Below, in pieces: positions 11,890 through 23,257 of a DNA stretch of 64,000 nt. Location: the NCBI GenBank assembly GCA_036971475.1, contig JBAIZL010000005.1:179552886-179616885 (forward strand). Direction: 5' to 3'. How positions within the stretch are numbered: the first letter of the stretch is position 1; each line of letters starts with the position of its first letter. The translations under genes were made by a program, and so were the position numbers. Under the pieces are notes generated by a model. It saw only the letters and a program-made list of their open reading frames with translations, ran no database searches and was not told where the DNA came from. This stretch comes from Prosapia bicincta. Its lineage: Eukaryota > Arthropoda > Insecta > Hemiptera > Cercopidae.

Positions 11890-12220
11890 TTCTTGACCAA
11901 GGGCCGAAGCGGCTGGCAGAACAGAAACAGTGCTTACGTATTCGGCAGAGCAAGCTCACATCAGCATTCCGGACCAGAGTTTGTCATGCTCTGGCCTTTT
12001 CAGTACTCCCAACGCTGTTCTGACCAGTCAAAAATCCCTAGGAGAAGATGTGAGTGTTAACATGTAATGATTGTGTTGTGAATGTGGCGTATAGTTTGTG
12101 TAAGGAATTGTATAACAGTTAAGTGAGTGTTGTAAGTAGTGTGTATGTTTTTCTGGGGTACCGCGAGGGACACCAACCCCCTCTTAGTAGGTGGGGCTAG
12201 TCCGCACAACCCCTGCGGGT

Positions 12221-12545
12221 TTGGGAAACTGCTAAAGTCATTTCAATTTACATAAGTAAATAACGCAGAAAGAAGAATCTGAGCAAGGAATGAGAACACG
12301 CAGGAACAGGAATGAGGAATCGTTGTCCCATTTTACACCCCTATATAACGCACAGGAAATGAACCTGACTAAGGAAAGAACAAGATAACCCTGATACGTC
12401 CACGGAGGAAGACAACAGACATTCCGAAGTTGCCACATCGTGAGGAAGCTGCTAACGTTGTCCCATTTTACATCTCTAAATAACGCAAAGGAGACGATCC
12501 ATAGCAAGGAATGATTGAACATAGCAACCCTGTTACATCCCACTG
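12221..12545. repeat. Satellite array, right part after the LINE insertion
   Basis: The blocks TAAATAACGCAGAAAG, CCCTATATAACGCACAGG and CATCTCTAAATAACGCAAAG return here in the same order and orientation as in 5560-6913. The LINE therefore landed inside a pre-existing array. Confidence 0.85.
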
Positions 12546-13400
12546 TTATAAAAATCTCAAATTCCTAATTTGGTTAAAGCTCTAATGATCCTTTTGGACT
12601 TCTTCTATCGCAACTGGCAAAATAATTTTTTTACTTTAAAATTTCTACTAGAATAATAAACCTATTATATTTACAGAAAATTGGCTTTATACCCCTACGT
12701 GAATCCAACGACGCAGAATAGACAATCGTTCAACTATGTCCCTACAAAGTAACAAAACTAAACTTAATGAAACTAACAGGGCAGTGTTATGTACAATAGG
12801 TGTGTAGTTTTCAAGCTTCGCAAAATGACGCCAAACTTATTTCCGGATGGGAATAGAAATTCGCGTAAAATCTTTTGCTAACGGATGATTATATGAGCCT
12901 TTTTCTTATTTTTCGATGTAGCTGCATCTTTTCGTTTCATCGCCAATCACTCAAACTAAGCTCTTTTAAATGTATTCTCCTTGGACAGGATTTAGCATTA
13001 CCGCAGAATGTAGCCTATACATTATCACATCAGGTCTGTCCCGATAACTTCCATAGCTAAAACAATTGTGCATTTCACCTTCGTTTAATTTTACTGCAAT
13101 AGGGCTTTCAGTAGCTGCAGACCCGCTGGCCATTTAAATAAAAGCGTAACTTACAGAGCTATTTGTTTAAAATGGAAATTTAATGTTCCTATTTCGGTAA
13201 AAATAATCTTTTTAAATCCTTTTCGGACATGAAAAAGTTTAAGCTAGAATCGCCTGAAGTTTACTCTTTGCGGTGAGTAGGCCTATACCTGTATCCTCTT
13301 GATTAGAATGCAATGGACGACTTTATTTATACGTATTAACACCCTGATCATAATTTTGATAATTTTCTACTTTTCCGCTAGGATATATATTCATATTTAG
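12546..13400. other. Intergenic sequence, no feature recognised
   Basis: Mixed-composition sequence without protein similarity, RNA gene or element ends that I can identify. Confidence 0.45.
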
Positions 13401-13554
13401 AGTATCATAATTACCTGCCATTCCCAGCATCATCACACTCCCCGTTGACGCGTTTCGAACTTGAGTTCATAAAACGTTCTGACAGATGGAGGTCCTCCGA
13501 AACGCGTCAACGGGGAGTGTGATGATGCTGGGAATGGCAGGTAATTATGATACT
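13401..13554. mobile_element. Foldback element with 57-bp perfect arms and hammerhead motif
   Basis: The left arm 13401-13457 is the exact reverse complement of 13498-13554, around a 40-bp non-palindromic loop (13458-13497). The loop supplies the 5' half of a hammerhead-like motif and the right arm supplies the 3' half. Like the palindrome at 4309, it has no coding capacity. It lies directly before the 149-bp satellite. Confidence 0.85.
13475..13512 (+). ncRNA. Hammerhead ribozyme-like motif (ACGCGU stem III)
   Basis: Stem I CGUU (13475-13478) pairs with AACG (13509-13512). CUGACAGA begins at 13479 (one base longer than canonical CUGAUGA), and an extra U precedes stem II GGAG (13488-13491), which pairs with CUCC (13495-13498) over a three-base loop. 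GAA then the self-complementary ACGCGU, with C17 at 13508, gives the expected GUC cleavage site. Everything but the one-base core insertion fits a PLE-type minimal hammerhead. Confidence 0.55.
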
Positions 13555-13591
13555 TCTTATCATGTTTAAAATTTTCGTGTTTATTACCATA

Positions 13592-14922
13592 CTTAACCCT
13601 ATTTGCTCTCAACCGATTTTGGTGTTCAATGGTTGTTGGATTGCTTACTTAATTACGAGTGTTGGAGTGTATAAAAAACTGACAGGAATATAATCTGCCC
13701 TCTACCCACTACATTTAATCACACTTACATTACTGGATTACTTAACCCTATTTGCTCTCAACCGATTTTGGTGTACAATGGTTGTTGGATTGCTTACTTA
13801 ATTACGAGTGTTGGAGTGTATAAAAAATTGACAGGAATATAATCTGTCCTCTACCCACTACATTTAATCACATTTACATTACTGGATTACTTAACCCTAT
13901 TTGCTCTCAACCGATTTTGGTGTTCAATGGTTGTTGGATTGCTTACTTAATTACGAGTGTTGTAGTGTATAAAAAACTGACAGGAATATAATCTGTCCTC
14001 TACCCACTACATTTAATCACATTTACATTACTGGATTACTTAACCCTATTTGCTCTCAACCGATTTTGGTGTTCAATGGTTGTTGGATTGCTTACTTAAT
14101 TACGAGTGTTGTAGTGTATAAAAAACTGACAGGAATATAATCTGTCCTCTACCCACTACATTTAATCACATTTACATTACTGGATTACTTAACCCTATTT
14201 GCTCTCAACCGATTTTGGTGTTCAATGGTTGTTGGATTGCTTACTTAATTACGAGTGTTGTAGTGTATAAAAAACTGACAGGAATATAATCTGTCCTCTA
14301 CCCACTACATTTAATCACACTTACATTACTGGATTACTTAACCCTATTTGCTCTCAACCGATTTTGGTGTATAATGGTTGTTGGATTGCTTAATTAATTA
14401 CGAGTATAAAAAACTGACAGGAATATAATCTGTCCTCTACCCACTACATTTAATCACATTTACATTACTGGATTACTTAACCCTATTTGCTCTCAACCGA
14501 TTTTGGTGTTCAATGGTTGTTGGATTGCTTACTTAATTACGAGTGTTGTAGTGTATAAAAAACTGACAGGAATATAATCTGTCCTCTACCCACTACATTT
14601 AATCACATTTACATTACTGGATTACTTAACCCTATTTGCTCTCAACCGATTTTGGTGTTCAATGGTTGTTGGATTGCTTACTTAATTACGAGTGTTGTAG
14701 TGTATAAAAAACTGACAGGAATATAATCTGTCCTCTACCTACTACATTTAATCACATTTACATTACTGGATTACTTAACCCTATTTGCTCTCAACCGATT
14801 TTGGTGTTCAATGGTTGTTGGATTGCTTACTTAATTACGAGTGTTGGAGTGTATAAAAAACTGACAGGAATATAATCTGTCCTCTACCCACTACATTTAA
14901 TCACATTTACATTACTGGATAT
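13592..14922. repeat. Tandem satellite, nine copies of a 149-bp unit
   Basis: Units starting CTTAACCCTATTTGCTC begin at 13592, 13741, 13890, 14039, 14188, 14337, 14476, 14625 and 14774. The spacing is exactly 149 bp except for the 14337 copy, which is 139 bp because 10 bp around GTGTTGGAGT are missing. Copies are nearly identical, so the array is young or homogenised. Each unit has a small hairpin (GACAG / CTGTC around GAATATAAT). No hammerhead core is present and no frame stays open. Confidence 0.97.
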
Positions 14923-17258
14923 CTATTCACCTACTAGTTATACAAAAATCTGTCTAAAATCATAAGTTGTCATCTTGTTTCTTAGAGTTAAAGGCAATAA
15001 ATATCGCATCCATTAGGCTGTCGAACTATACCATAGCATTAAATTCTATAATTTTTTTTAACACAATATCTGAACTAATTTAACAAATACATTGAGTACT
15101 TCTGAAGATGATTACCATGTAAGTGAAATGTACATAAAGTAATTGTAGTAAAACAAAGATTTTGTATTGTGGTTAGTGGATTTTATTTATTTAGTTAAAA
15201 AATTAGTCCACAGTGCCCAACAAATTTATTAAATACAATGTGTAAAATCTTTGTATTTACCCTCTAATTTCTTACAATTCCCAAACATACCGAGTTTTTC
15301 TGAAAATAATTTTAAAAGTTGTAAACTTCAATTGATATTACCACAGCATTAATTTTCGGTATGTTTGCCAGAGCATAGATTTTCATCAAAAATTTACATT
15401 ATTTTCTCGTGGTAACCTAATCACTGTTATAAAACATTGTTTTATAATACAAATACAAGTTATATATTTGGATTAAAATGTAACACATGCTACATGGTTA
15501 AAACCTACCCAACAATTTGCAAAAGCAATTTTAAATTTGTTCTCTTTAATAGTGTCCAAAGATGTTTTTTTAGTTCTTAAATTAGTCAAAAGTTGACGGA
15601 TTTATTTTTTAGTACAACGTTTTACAATAAAAAATAATCCTATAAATTTTCATTGAAATCCTAAACGTTTTTTTAAATACGGACATAAACCCAAATTTAT
15701 TTTGGTTTGGGAAATACGTTTGACAAATATATCATACGATGCTTCCAACATTATGACCAAAAAGTGACTGACAAATTTTAAATAATTCGAGCCCGTCGCA
15801 GAACTGTCACTATCCTATGGGCTAACGACTGCTTACCAGAAGAGGACGTGCTTAATGACGACCGCATTGTCGTCATCCCGATGGAGCATATCTCTTCGTC
15901 TTCCTGTGCCATTAGGACGGATTTCGAACGAGACACTTTAAATTTATCACAAAGTCATTGGACTAGATTCTATCACACGAATTATTGTCGGCATTTTCAT
16001 TGTTTTCACTATAATGTCAGGCTACGTTATTGCTGAGCGCATTATCTTTGTTATAAACACAAAATCACATGGAGCACAACTCATCGCTAGAGGGATGTAA
16101 AAGCACTGGGATGGTCCTTTCACTGCGCCCCCTCCCCAACTCCCACATAAAAGTCCATTACCCAAAAATGCTGCACTGCGCAGCCGCACGGATACCCTAT
16201 TATAAGATCGATCCGTTTAAACGCTGAAAACACTTTTGTTTCTATAACCGCGTTATTCCATCTTTTGCGCCTATTGTTTAATCCATTTTACAATAAACAA
16301 GCAACGAAATTCAAATTGGCGAAGATTTAAGTTTTAGGCACAAATATATCACATTTTTTCGTATTTAAATGTTTTCGCATTTAAAGATTGCACTCTTTCT
16401 AAGCTCAACTCTACTAAGATTAGTGCGGTATTAACATGCAATATCACATCAGCGTTTATCTCCCATACAGAAATTCATCTGTTGCCGGTATGATCTGTTA
16501 TATATTTAATATTCATCCTGTAAATCCTTCTTTATGTTATGTTGTTAAAAATTAACGGTCAAAATTAAAAAATATTCGAAAATTATAAATTACAGAACTT
16601 TTAATAAACAAAATATAAAGATTTCTCAAGTTTACAGGCTAAAAACCAAAACTAAAATAGACTAAGAATAATTTCGTTACTTTTTTAATTGTGTAAGTGA
16701 AAGTTATTGTTTATGTACTTATTGTTAAAATAAAGTACAAGTTACTTATTTTTATGTATTATGGAATATATAATCGAAATGTATAACTCTAACAATTAAG
16801 TTACTTATTTTTATGTATTATGGAATATATAATCGAAATGTAAAACTCTAACAATTTCATTAGAAATTATTTGAATTGTCCCATCGCAAGACTTAATCAT
16901 TCTATTACGTCAAGCTTTTAACAACTATTATAAGTTAAAACTTAATTTTTAAGAATTTCTGCATTGGATTATGAATTTGTATAGGTTATAACGATAATTC
17001 ATCTGTAAAAAAATATTTTGCTCTATTTATTTATATAATTATTTTCTTTGTAGACCTATCAAGTGGGATTTTTGGCTTAGCGTTTTCGAGTACTGAGGTG
17101 TTATTTCCATTAGGCCTATTATGTAAGCCTACTATTTAATGGGTCCTAAAAGTATTTTCAAGATTCAATAAATCATGCTTCTAGGGTCTGCCAGTTTGTG
17201 ATGGTTGGGAAAATGATGCATGATGCTACTGGTGTTGATAAATTGTGTATATGTTAAA
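14923..17258. other. AT-rich intergenic sequence
   Basis: About 2.3 kb without recognisable genes. The part at 15780-16230 is more GC-rich and carries an unremarkable short frame (15848-16036) with no known motif. It could hold host noncoding sequence, but nothing supports a specific call. Confidence 0.45.
16738..16855. repeat. 59-bp direct tandem duplication
   Basis: The segment starting AAGTTACTTATTTTTATG at 16738 is repeated head-to-tail from 16797. I see one substitution (GTATAAC versus GTAAAAC), indicating a recent duplication. Confidence 0.9.
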
Positions 17259-17268
17259 ATTGTGTGTT

Positions 17269-17300
<32 letters not shown>

Positions 17301-17380
17301 CGCGCGCGCGTATATGTGGGTGGGTGTGTGTGTGTACGCGCGTGCGTGCGTATATGTGTGTGTGTGTGTGTGTGTGTGTT
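17259..17380. repeat. (GT)n/(CG)n alternating purine-pyrimidine tract
   Basis: About 120 bp of TG repeats broken by CGCGCGCG and TACGCGCGTGCG. Long alternating purine-pyrimidine DNA of this kind is a classic Z-DNA-forming sequence. It lies about 200 bp from the end of LTR element E1. Confidence 0.9.
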
Positions 17381-17585
17381 TAATTGTTACATTAACGAAA
17401 TGGAAGGTGTTTCATACAGTTGGACCTATTCTACAAACAAAAGTCCCAATAAACAGTCAAAACCTCAATTTACAAAGATATATAGGCCACAATTATCTGG
17501 CTTATCTCCCGAAACAACTATTCTTATTTGACAAAAAAGTAAGTGATCCTATAAACAAATTACTGTGTAATATATATATATATAT

Positions 17586-19129
17586 TATAACATAATTTTT
17601 AAAGAGACACAATACAATATAATTATGTTTTACTTTTTAATAAATTGAATTTTTTATTTAAAACAAATAAAACTACTCACTCAGGAACAATTCAAAACTT
17701 TATTATAACATTTCTTTTTCATCATTTAAAACAATAACACAAAACAAAATTTTACAACTTAACAATTTTTAACAAAATATACTAACTCTTATTTTCTTTT
17801 AATTTTTTAGTTACAACATTTAATACCCTTGGCTAGTTTAAGATCTCTTGATATCTCGGGGTTTATCGCATGGGCTATATTAACTCTTTTGTTAAATTTA
17901 AATAAATTTTGAAAACACAATATTAAATTTAGAACATAGTTTTAATAAATATTTTCCTGATGGAAAATCTTAAATTTTGAATATAAAAAAAAACTAAACG
18001 ATTTGAACTGTATTATTTCTTATTTCTTACTATTAATTAACTACAAGATATTCTAATATACAAATTTAACTTCTCTATTATCTTAAAAGTCCACTAAAAT
18101 TGGTTTTTATAGCGCTAATAACTTATCAAATATCGAAATTTCAGTTAGCTTACGTAAGATTCCGTTCTCTCCAAATTTGACTTTTTACACACTTAAATTC
18201 GTTTGATTTACTTCACTTTATATTAACACAGTATTACAATTTGTAATTCACTTCTCCTTAATTTAATTTGGCCAATCTTCTTAACAAAACGGTATAATTT
18301 AGACGAACTCTTTCCAAATAAATAGAATTTTGACTGCACAGCAAGGTCTGCTTCCTCCAGTAGCGTCACCCACGCTAGAATGCTCTAACTACGCGTCCTT
18401 AGATTCTAAAATTGTTTAAAATATGGCCGCCTTTCTTCTTAAAAAAAACACATATGGGTTATAATTTAGTTCGATTTCTTTCCACTAGACTTTACATCAG
18501 ACTTACTTTCTTCTGTTTTTACAGCTGATGTTTCCTTGACTTTCACACATGTTAATGTCAACGAACTATTTTCACCGTTTTACCAGCTGATTATACCAAC
18601 AAGAACAAGCTTGTTTAGAATGGCGTTTTAACTTGGTTAAACCTGGTTGAAACTTACTGTTTCAATTTCCTATCGTCAACAAACCTTCCAGTGTTTATTT
18701 TATTAATATTATTAGTGTGTGAAGTGGCTTTGTGTTTTACTTTTGTGATATTTCCGAATTGTGTGTGTTTTGAGCCGAATTCATAGAAACATAACCTTTC
18801 AATTTTCTTTTGTTTACAAACGTGTTCACTTTCTCCTTCAAGTAATTACTTAGGCCCTATGTTACTACAGTTTACAAATTTGTTTACACATAACTATTAT
18901 TAGATTTTCTTATTTTAATTTATGTGTTAGGTTATTTGATATAACAAATTTCCTAATACATTTCCAGTTCATTAACCTTGTTTACAATTCTATGCTTTTA
19001 CCTAAATTTAATTTCAATTTAACCTAACCAATATCTTTATGAATTTCTTTCTAAATTTTGTGTGAGTTATTTCTAATATATTTTCCAATTCTTAAATAAT
19101 ATTATATAGCTCATTCTATAAATGTTACA
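17586..19129 (-). repeat. E1 3' LTR
   Basis: It begins TATAACATAATTTTTAAAG and ends AAATGTTACA, giving imperfect terminal inverted repeats (TGTAACA on related copies). It is 1544 bp, identical in length to its partner. By the minus coding strand this is the downstream LTR. Confidence 0.93.
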
Positions 19130-19130
19130 A

Positions 19131-19142
19131 TGTCCCCTAATT
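19131..19142 (-). promoter_or_regulatory. E1 polypurine tract
   Basis: On the minus strand AATTAGGGGACA lies immediately before the 3' LTR, the usual place and composition of the plus-strand DNA primer. The same sequence stands at the matching place in E3 (59942-59953). Confidence 0.7.
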
Positions 19143-19483
19143 TAATTAAAATTAAAAAAAATATTACTAATCTCTACATTACACATTCTTTACATTTTAC
19201 AAGCTTGATTAAATATACATATTTTTTTTTTAAATTAAATTTAAATTAACATTTATACTTTAAATTGTCCATTTATACTTAATTCCTACGACACAATTTT
19301 ATCTTAATTCTTTAACAATCAAATACTGAGCTGAACACTTCAAGCTACATATTACTTAACATATCTTCTAACAACACAATATACTTATAACTAACATTCA
19401 ATCAACAATTCTTTAACAATTCTAACATATAGTAACAATAAACCATGTTCTGGTATTTACAATTTCTTCCATAATTATATATA

Positions 19484-19488
<5 letters not shown>

Positions 19489-19540
<52 letters not shown>
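19489..19540. repeat. Poly-T tract
   Basis: About 50 consecutive T, preceded by a short TA run, within the E1 3' noncoding region. The matching place in E3 (about 60290) has only about eight T, so the run expanded in this copy. Confidence 0.9.
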
Positions 19541-19543
<3 letters not shown>

Positions 19544-19999
19544 TTTATTACAATTGGAACCCTTCCAATCATAAGTCTGATTCAATATTTATTTAACATA
19601 ATATATATTCTCTGATACCGTGTCTTTAAATCCCAGCCTATCCGAGTCATAGTATGTCTAGATTTGGTCAAATTGGTTATAACATTTCTCTTTCCCTTAT
19701 TTCTGTTTATTCCTTGTTTATTATTTATCTCATATTTATTTTACTTTTAGCTTCATCTAACTCTCAGTTCTAAGTTAGTATTTTATCTCCCCTTCCAATC
19801 TCACATCCAGTTCAATTATTTTCTTATATCATCTCAGTTTATTTTGTATGAAGTTTAACATCTAATATTTTTAAAGGTTGCAATTTCATATCCTCTATTT
19901 GATCATATCTACAGTTCCTTCGATTACACTATCCCTATATCAACGAATATAAATTTTGTTTTAATACTTATTTATCAACGCAGATTCTCCCTTACAATA

Positions 20000-20200
20000 C
20001 GACGAAGTTTAAATACACAATTACCATATTTTTATTACAACGATGCTTTAATATTTATTATCATAGATTCATATTTCTTTTATAATATATAATATATACG
20101 ACGAAGTTCCATTATTTATCAACGCAGATTCTCCCTTACAACACGACGAAGTTTAAATATACATAATTTTATCTTTATTCATTATTCGACGAAGTTTCTA
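20000..20200. repeat. Short direct repeats in the E1 3' noncoding region
   Basis: The block ATCAACGCAGATTCTCCC followed by TTACAA and ACGACGAAGTTTAAATA occurs twice here, and GACGAAGTT a further two times. The same repeats recur in E2 (44018-44290) and E3 (60720-60955), so they are a conserved feature of these elements. Confidence 0.75.
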
Positions 20201-20323
20201 TAAATTATCGTAGATATAGTTACCATCCCTTAAAACTTATCTCCTGCTAACGTTTTCTTATACACATAATCACCTAGAGTTTATTCATATTGCTTCCTTC
20301 ACCTATATTTAATATCTCCCTTC

Positions 20324-20515
20324 CTATTTTATTATTATTTTCCTTTTCCAGTTCTCCTTGATACATGTCATTTTACTGCCTGTGTCTATTAATGCCTGTA
20401 AACTTGTTTCCTCTATTTTAATTTCTATTTCTGGGTTTCCTATTGTCTTAGTTTTCCGATTGACTGTGGGCACCATGCTCTTTTCTTGTCCCCACGCCTG
20501 TCCTGGCCTTAACAC
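20324..20515 (-). pseudogene. E1 protease N-terminal half (DTG active site), displaced
   Basis: The minus-strand frame reads NPEIEIKIEETSLQ, then ALIDTGSKMTCIKENW. The Asp-Thr-Gly at 20376-20384 with the hydrophobic ALID lead is the catalytic loop of a retropepsin, which cleaves the gag-pol polyprotein. The frame overlaps the end of the gag-like ORF by about 68 bp in a different phase, as in a gag-pol frameshift. After about 15 more residues it stops. The second half of the protease fold is not downstream, where it belongs, but upstream in the gag ORF. A retropepsin cannot fold from this order in a simple way, so an active protease is unlikely. Confidence 0.75.
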
Positions 20516-21488
20516 CGTTCACATCTCCATTGTATCTTTCATCTGCTTCATAGTTTCTATTTTCTCTGCTATTCTCATATTTAAATTCCATCTCCCATTT
20601 TCCAAACTCGAGTTGTGCCTCCACATTCATTAACATATCCGTACCTCTGATAAATTTTCTCAATAAGCCTTGTACCACTAAGCCTTGAGACGGATATTTA
20701 ACTCCTCCTCTTTCTCCTATTACCATTTTCATTTTATTAATCTTTTCAATTTTCTTATTAGTTGCGGTTTGAATTGTTATATTTTTTATTGGCAGTACCT
20801 CCATCTTTCCTACTTCATTTCTTAATTTTAACTCTCCTAACTCTTCTGTGTTTTTCTTTGTTATATATTCGACTTTCTCTATCTCTTTTTTATTAATTTC
20901 TATCACATCAGCTATTTTTTCATTTGTTTCCTCAAAATTTTCCTTAATCTCCTCCTCTAATTCTCTATCTTTCTCCTCTATGTCTCTTCTCACATCCTCT
21001 ATTACAGCATTACTCTCTGTCCTCCACTGTCGCCTCATATCCTCTATCATTTTCCTATTTTCCTCCCGTATTTCATCTTTTATTACTTTTAGATCCTCCT
21101 TCATCTCTCTTATTTCGTTTATATTCTCTTTTAATTCCTTTTTTAATTCTCTCATATCCTCCTTCATTTCCTCTCTCCCTTTTAGACTCATTTCCATGAG
21201 AGATCTCATCATTTCCCTCAAATCTTCATTCTCATTATTTCCCCGTTTTTTTTGTTGGGTTTGCATAGGTGGTAGTCCCCTAGCTTCTTCTACCTCAATG
21301 TTTCCTATTGGCATATCTGTGCCTTCCATTTTTATTTCTTTCATTTCCAAAATTGTCCCTTTTTCCTTGTCCCCTACAACTACCAGCTCGCCTATAATAT
21401 TTTCTTCTTTTTTTTTCTGTAAGTAACTTATTATACAAACATAAATAATTTTTATATATACTATAAACCTAGCCTTGATTCTATTCAA
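20448..21488 (-). CDS. E1 gag-like coiled-coil protein with protease C-half
   Basis: A 346-codon minus-strand frame. Residues 1-30 read through leader sequence, and the likely true coding region starts near residue 26. Residues 70-80 carry the family signature ARGLPPMQTQQKK. Residues 87-220 are a highly charged Glu/Lys/Arg heptad-rich coiled coil, as expected for a structural gag protein. Residues 225-303 (VLPIKNITIQTAT, then GLVVQGLLRKFIRGTDMLM) resemble the C-terminal half of a retropepsin, with the usual GTDxL motif at 282-286. The tail (304-346) is unlike known domains. No zinc knuckle is present. E3 encodes the same order (61200-62267), so the fusion is inherited by the family. Whether it makes a working capsid is unknown. 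Confidence 0.7.
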   Translation of the reverse strand: MNRIKARFIVYIKIIYVCIISYLQKKKEENIIGELVVVGDKEKGTILEMKEIKMEGTDMPIGNIEVEEARGLPPMQTQQKKRGNNENEDLREMMRSLMEMSLKGREEMKEDMRELKKELKENINEIREMKEDLKVIKDEIREENRKMIEDMRRQWRTESNAVIEDVRRDIEEKDRELEEEIKENFEETNEKIADVIEINKKEIEKVEYITKKNTEELGELKLRNEVGKMEVLPIKNITIQTATNKKIEKINKMKMVIGERGGVKYPSQGLVVQGLLRKFIRGTDMLMNVEAQLEFGKWEMEFKYENSRENRNYEADERYNGDVNGVKARTGVGTRKEHGAHSQSEN

Positions 21489-21696
21489 CTCAGTGCTTAA
21501 TTTTACAAAATTTTTTTCTAAATCTATTTCCAGTTCAAATGTTTTTCATATAAAAAGTTCTAAATTAATTTTGTTTCAAAATCTCTCTAAATAAATTTTA
21601 TATCTTATTATATCGAGAAAATAATTAATTTCTCTATTTACAAAACACAAACTCCCGAATAATTAATTCTTTATTATCATTTTTCTAATAATCGTA

Positions 21697-21714
21697 CCCC
21701 ACGTTGGTGTGCCA
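21697..21714 (-). promoter_or_regulatory. E1 primer-binding site, tRNA-Lys-like
   Basis: On the minus strand TGGCACACCAACGTGGGG stands two bases inside the 5' LTR. It starts with the universal TGG and closely resembles the known tRNA-Lys(1,2) primer site, differing only at the bases between TGGC and CCAACGTGGGG. E2 (46727-46744) and E3 (62525-62542) have near-identical sites. Confidence 0.7.
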
Positions 21715-21716
21715 AA

Positions 21717-23257
21717 TATAACATAATTTTTAAAGAGACACAATACAATATAATTATGTTTTACTTTTTAATAAATTGAATTTTTTATTTAAAACAAATA
21801 AAACTACTCACTCAGGAACAATTCAAAACTTTATTATAACATTTCTTTTTCAACATTTAAAACAATAACACAAAACAAAATTTTACAACTTAACAATTTT
21901 TAACAAAATATACTAACTCTTATTTTCTTTTAATTTTTTAGTTACAACATTTAATACCCTTGGCTAGTTTAAGATCTCTTGATATCTCGGGGTTTATCGC
22001 ATGGGCTATATTAACTCTTTTGTTAAATTTAAATAAATTTTGAAAACACAATATTAAATTTAGAACATAGTTTTAATAAATATTTTCCTGATGGAAAATC
22101 TTAAATTTTGAATATAAAAAAAAACTAAACGATTTGAACTGTATTATTTCTTATTTCTTACTATTAATTAACTACAAGATATTCTAATATACAAATTTAA
22201 CTTCTCTATTATCTTAAAAGTCCACTAAAATTGGTTTTTATAGCGCTAATAACTTATCAAATATCGAAATTTCAGTTAGCTTACGTAAGATTCCGTTCTC
22301 TCCAAATTTGACTTTTTACACACTTAAATTCGTTTGATTTACTTCACTTTATATTAACACAGTATTACAATTTGTAATTCACTTCTCCTTAATTTAATTT
22401 GGCCAATCTTCTTAACAAAACGGTATAATTTAGACGAACTCTTTCCAAATAAATAGAATTTTGACTGCACAGCAAGGTCTGCTTCCTCCAGTAGCGTCAC
22501 CCACGCTAGAATGCTCTAACTACGCGTCCTTAGATTCTAAAATTGTTTAAAATATGGCCGCCTTTCTTCTTAAAAAAAACACATATGGGTTATAATTTAG
22601 TTCGATTTCTTTCCACTAGACTTTACATCAGACTTACTTTCTTCTGTTTTTACAGCTGATGTTTCCTTGACTTTCACACATGTTAATGTCAACGAACTAT
22701 TTTCACCGTTTTACCAGCTGATTATACCAACAAGAACAAGCTTGTTTAGAATGGCGTTTTAACTTGGTTAAACCTGGTTGAAACTTACTGTTTCAATTTC
22801 CTATCGTCAACAAACCTTCCAGTGTTTATTTTATTAATATTATTAGTGTGTGAAGTGTCTTTGTGTTTTACTTTTGTGATATTTCCGAATTGTGTGTGTT
22901 TTGAGCCGAATTCATAGAAACATAACCTTTCAATTTTCTTTTGTTTACAAACGTGTTCACTTTCTCCTTCAAGTAATTACTTAGGCCCTATGTTACTACA
23001 GTTTACAAATTTGTTTACACATAACTATTATTAGATTTTCTTATTTTAATTTATGTGTTAGGTTATTTGATATAACAAATTTCCTAATACATTTCCAGTT
23101 CATTAACCTTGTTTACAATTCTATGCTTTTACCTAAATTTAATTTCAATTTAACCTAACCAATATCTTTATGAATTTCTTTCTAAATTTTGTGTGAGTTA
23201 TTTCTAATATATTTTCCAATTCTTAAATAATATTATATAGCCCATTCTATAAATGTT

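Larger units (their letters stand above)
6914..12220 (-). mobile_element. I/R1-type non-LTR retrotransposon (LINE), near full-length, decayed
   Basis: A 5.3-kb insertion interrupts the satellite (5560-6913 on one side, 12221-12545 on the other). On the minus strand it reads in the expected LINE order: 5' UTR (12220-11890), a gag-like ORF1 (11889-10953), then ORF2 with APE-type endonuclease, reverse transcriptase, RNase H and a terminal C-H-C zinc-binding region (10921 to about 7265). An AT-rich 3' UTR follows (7260-6914), ending near GGCGATGATAACC, where GGCG and CGCC can form a hairpin. RNase H after RT is found in the I and some R1-related clades. Frameshifts and stops throughout show an old, inactive copy. 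No clean target duplication is visible because the flank is itself repetitive. Confidence 0.85.

Noticed and set aside
13592..14922. 149-bp satellite as a hammerhead satellite
   Set aside because: CTGA is present (CTGACAGG), but no GAAA-stem III-UH follows within range.
13401..14922. CRISPR-like array because of regular repeats
   Set aside because: Repeat units are 149 bp with no short-repeat and unique-spacer layout, and the context is clearly animal DNA.
17220..17595. Two overlapping frames rich in Val-Cys
   Set aside because: Produced by the (GT)n tract; the downstream part has no known domain.
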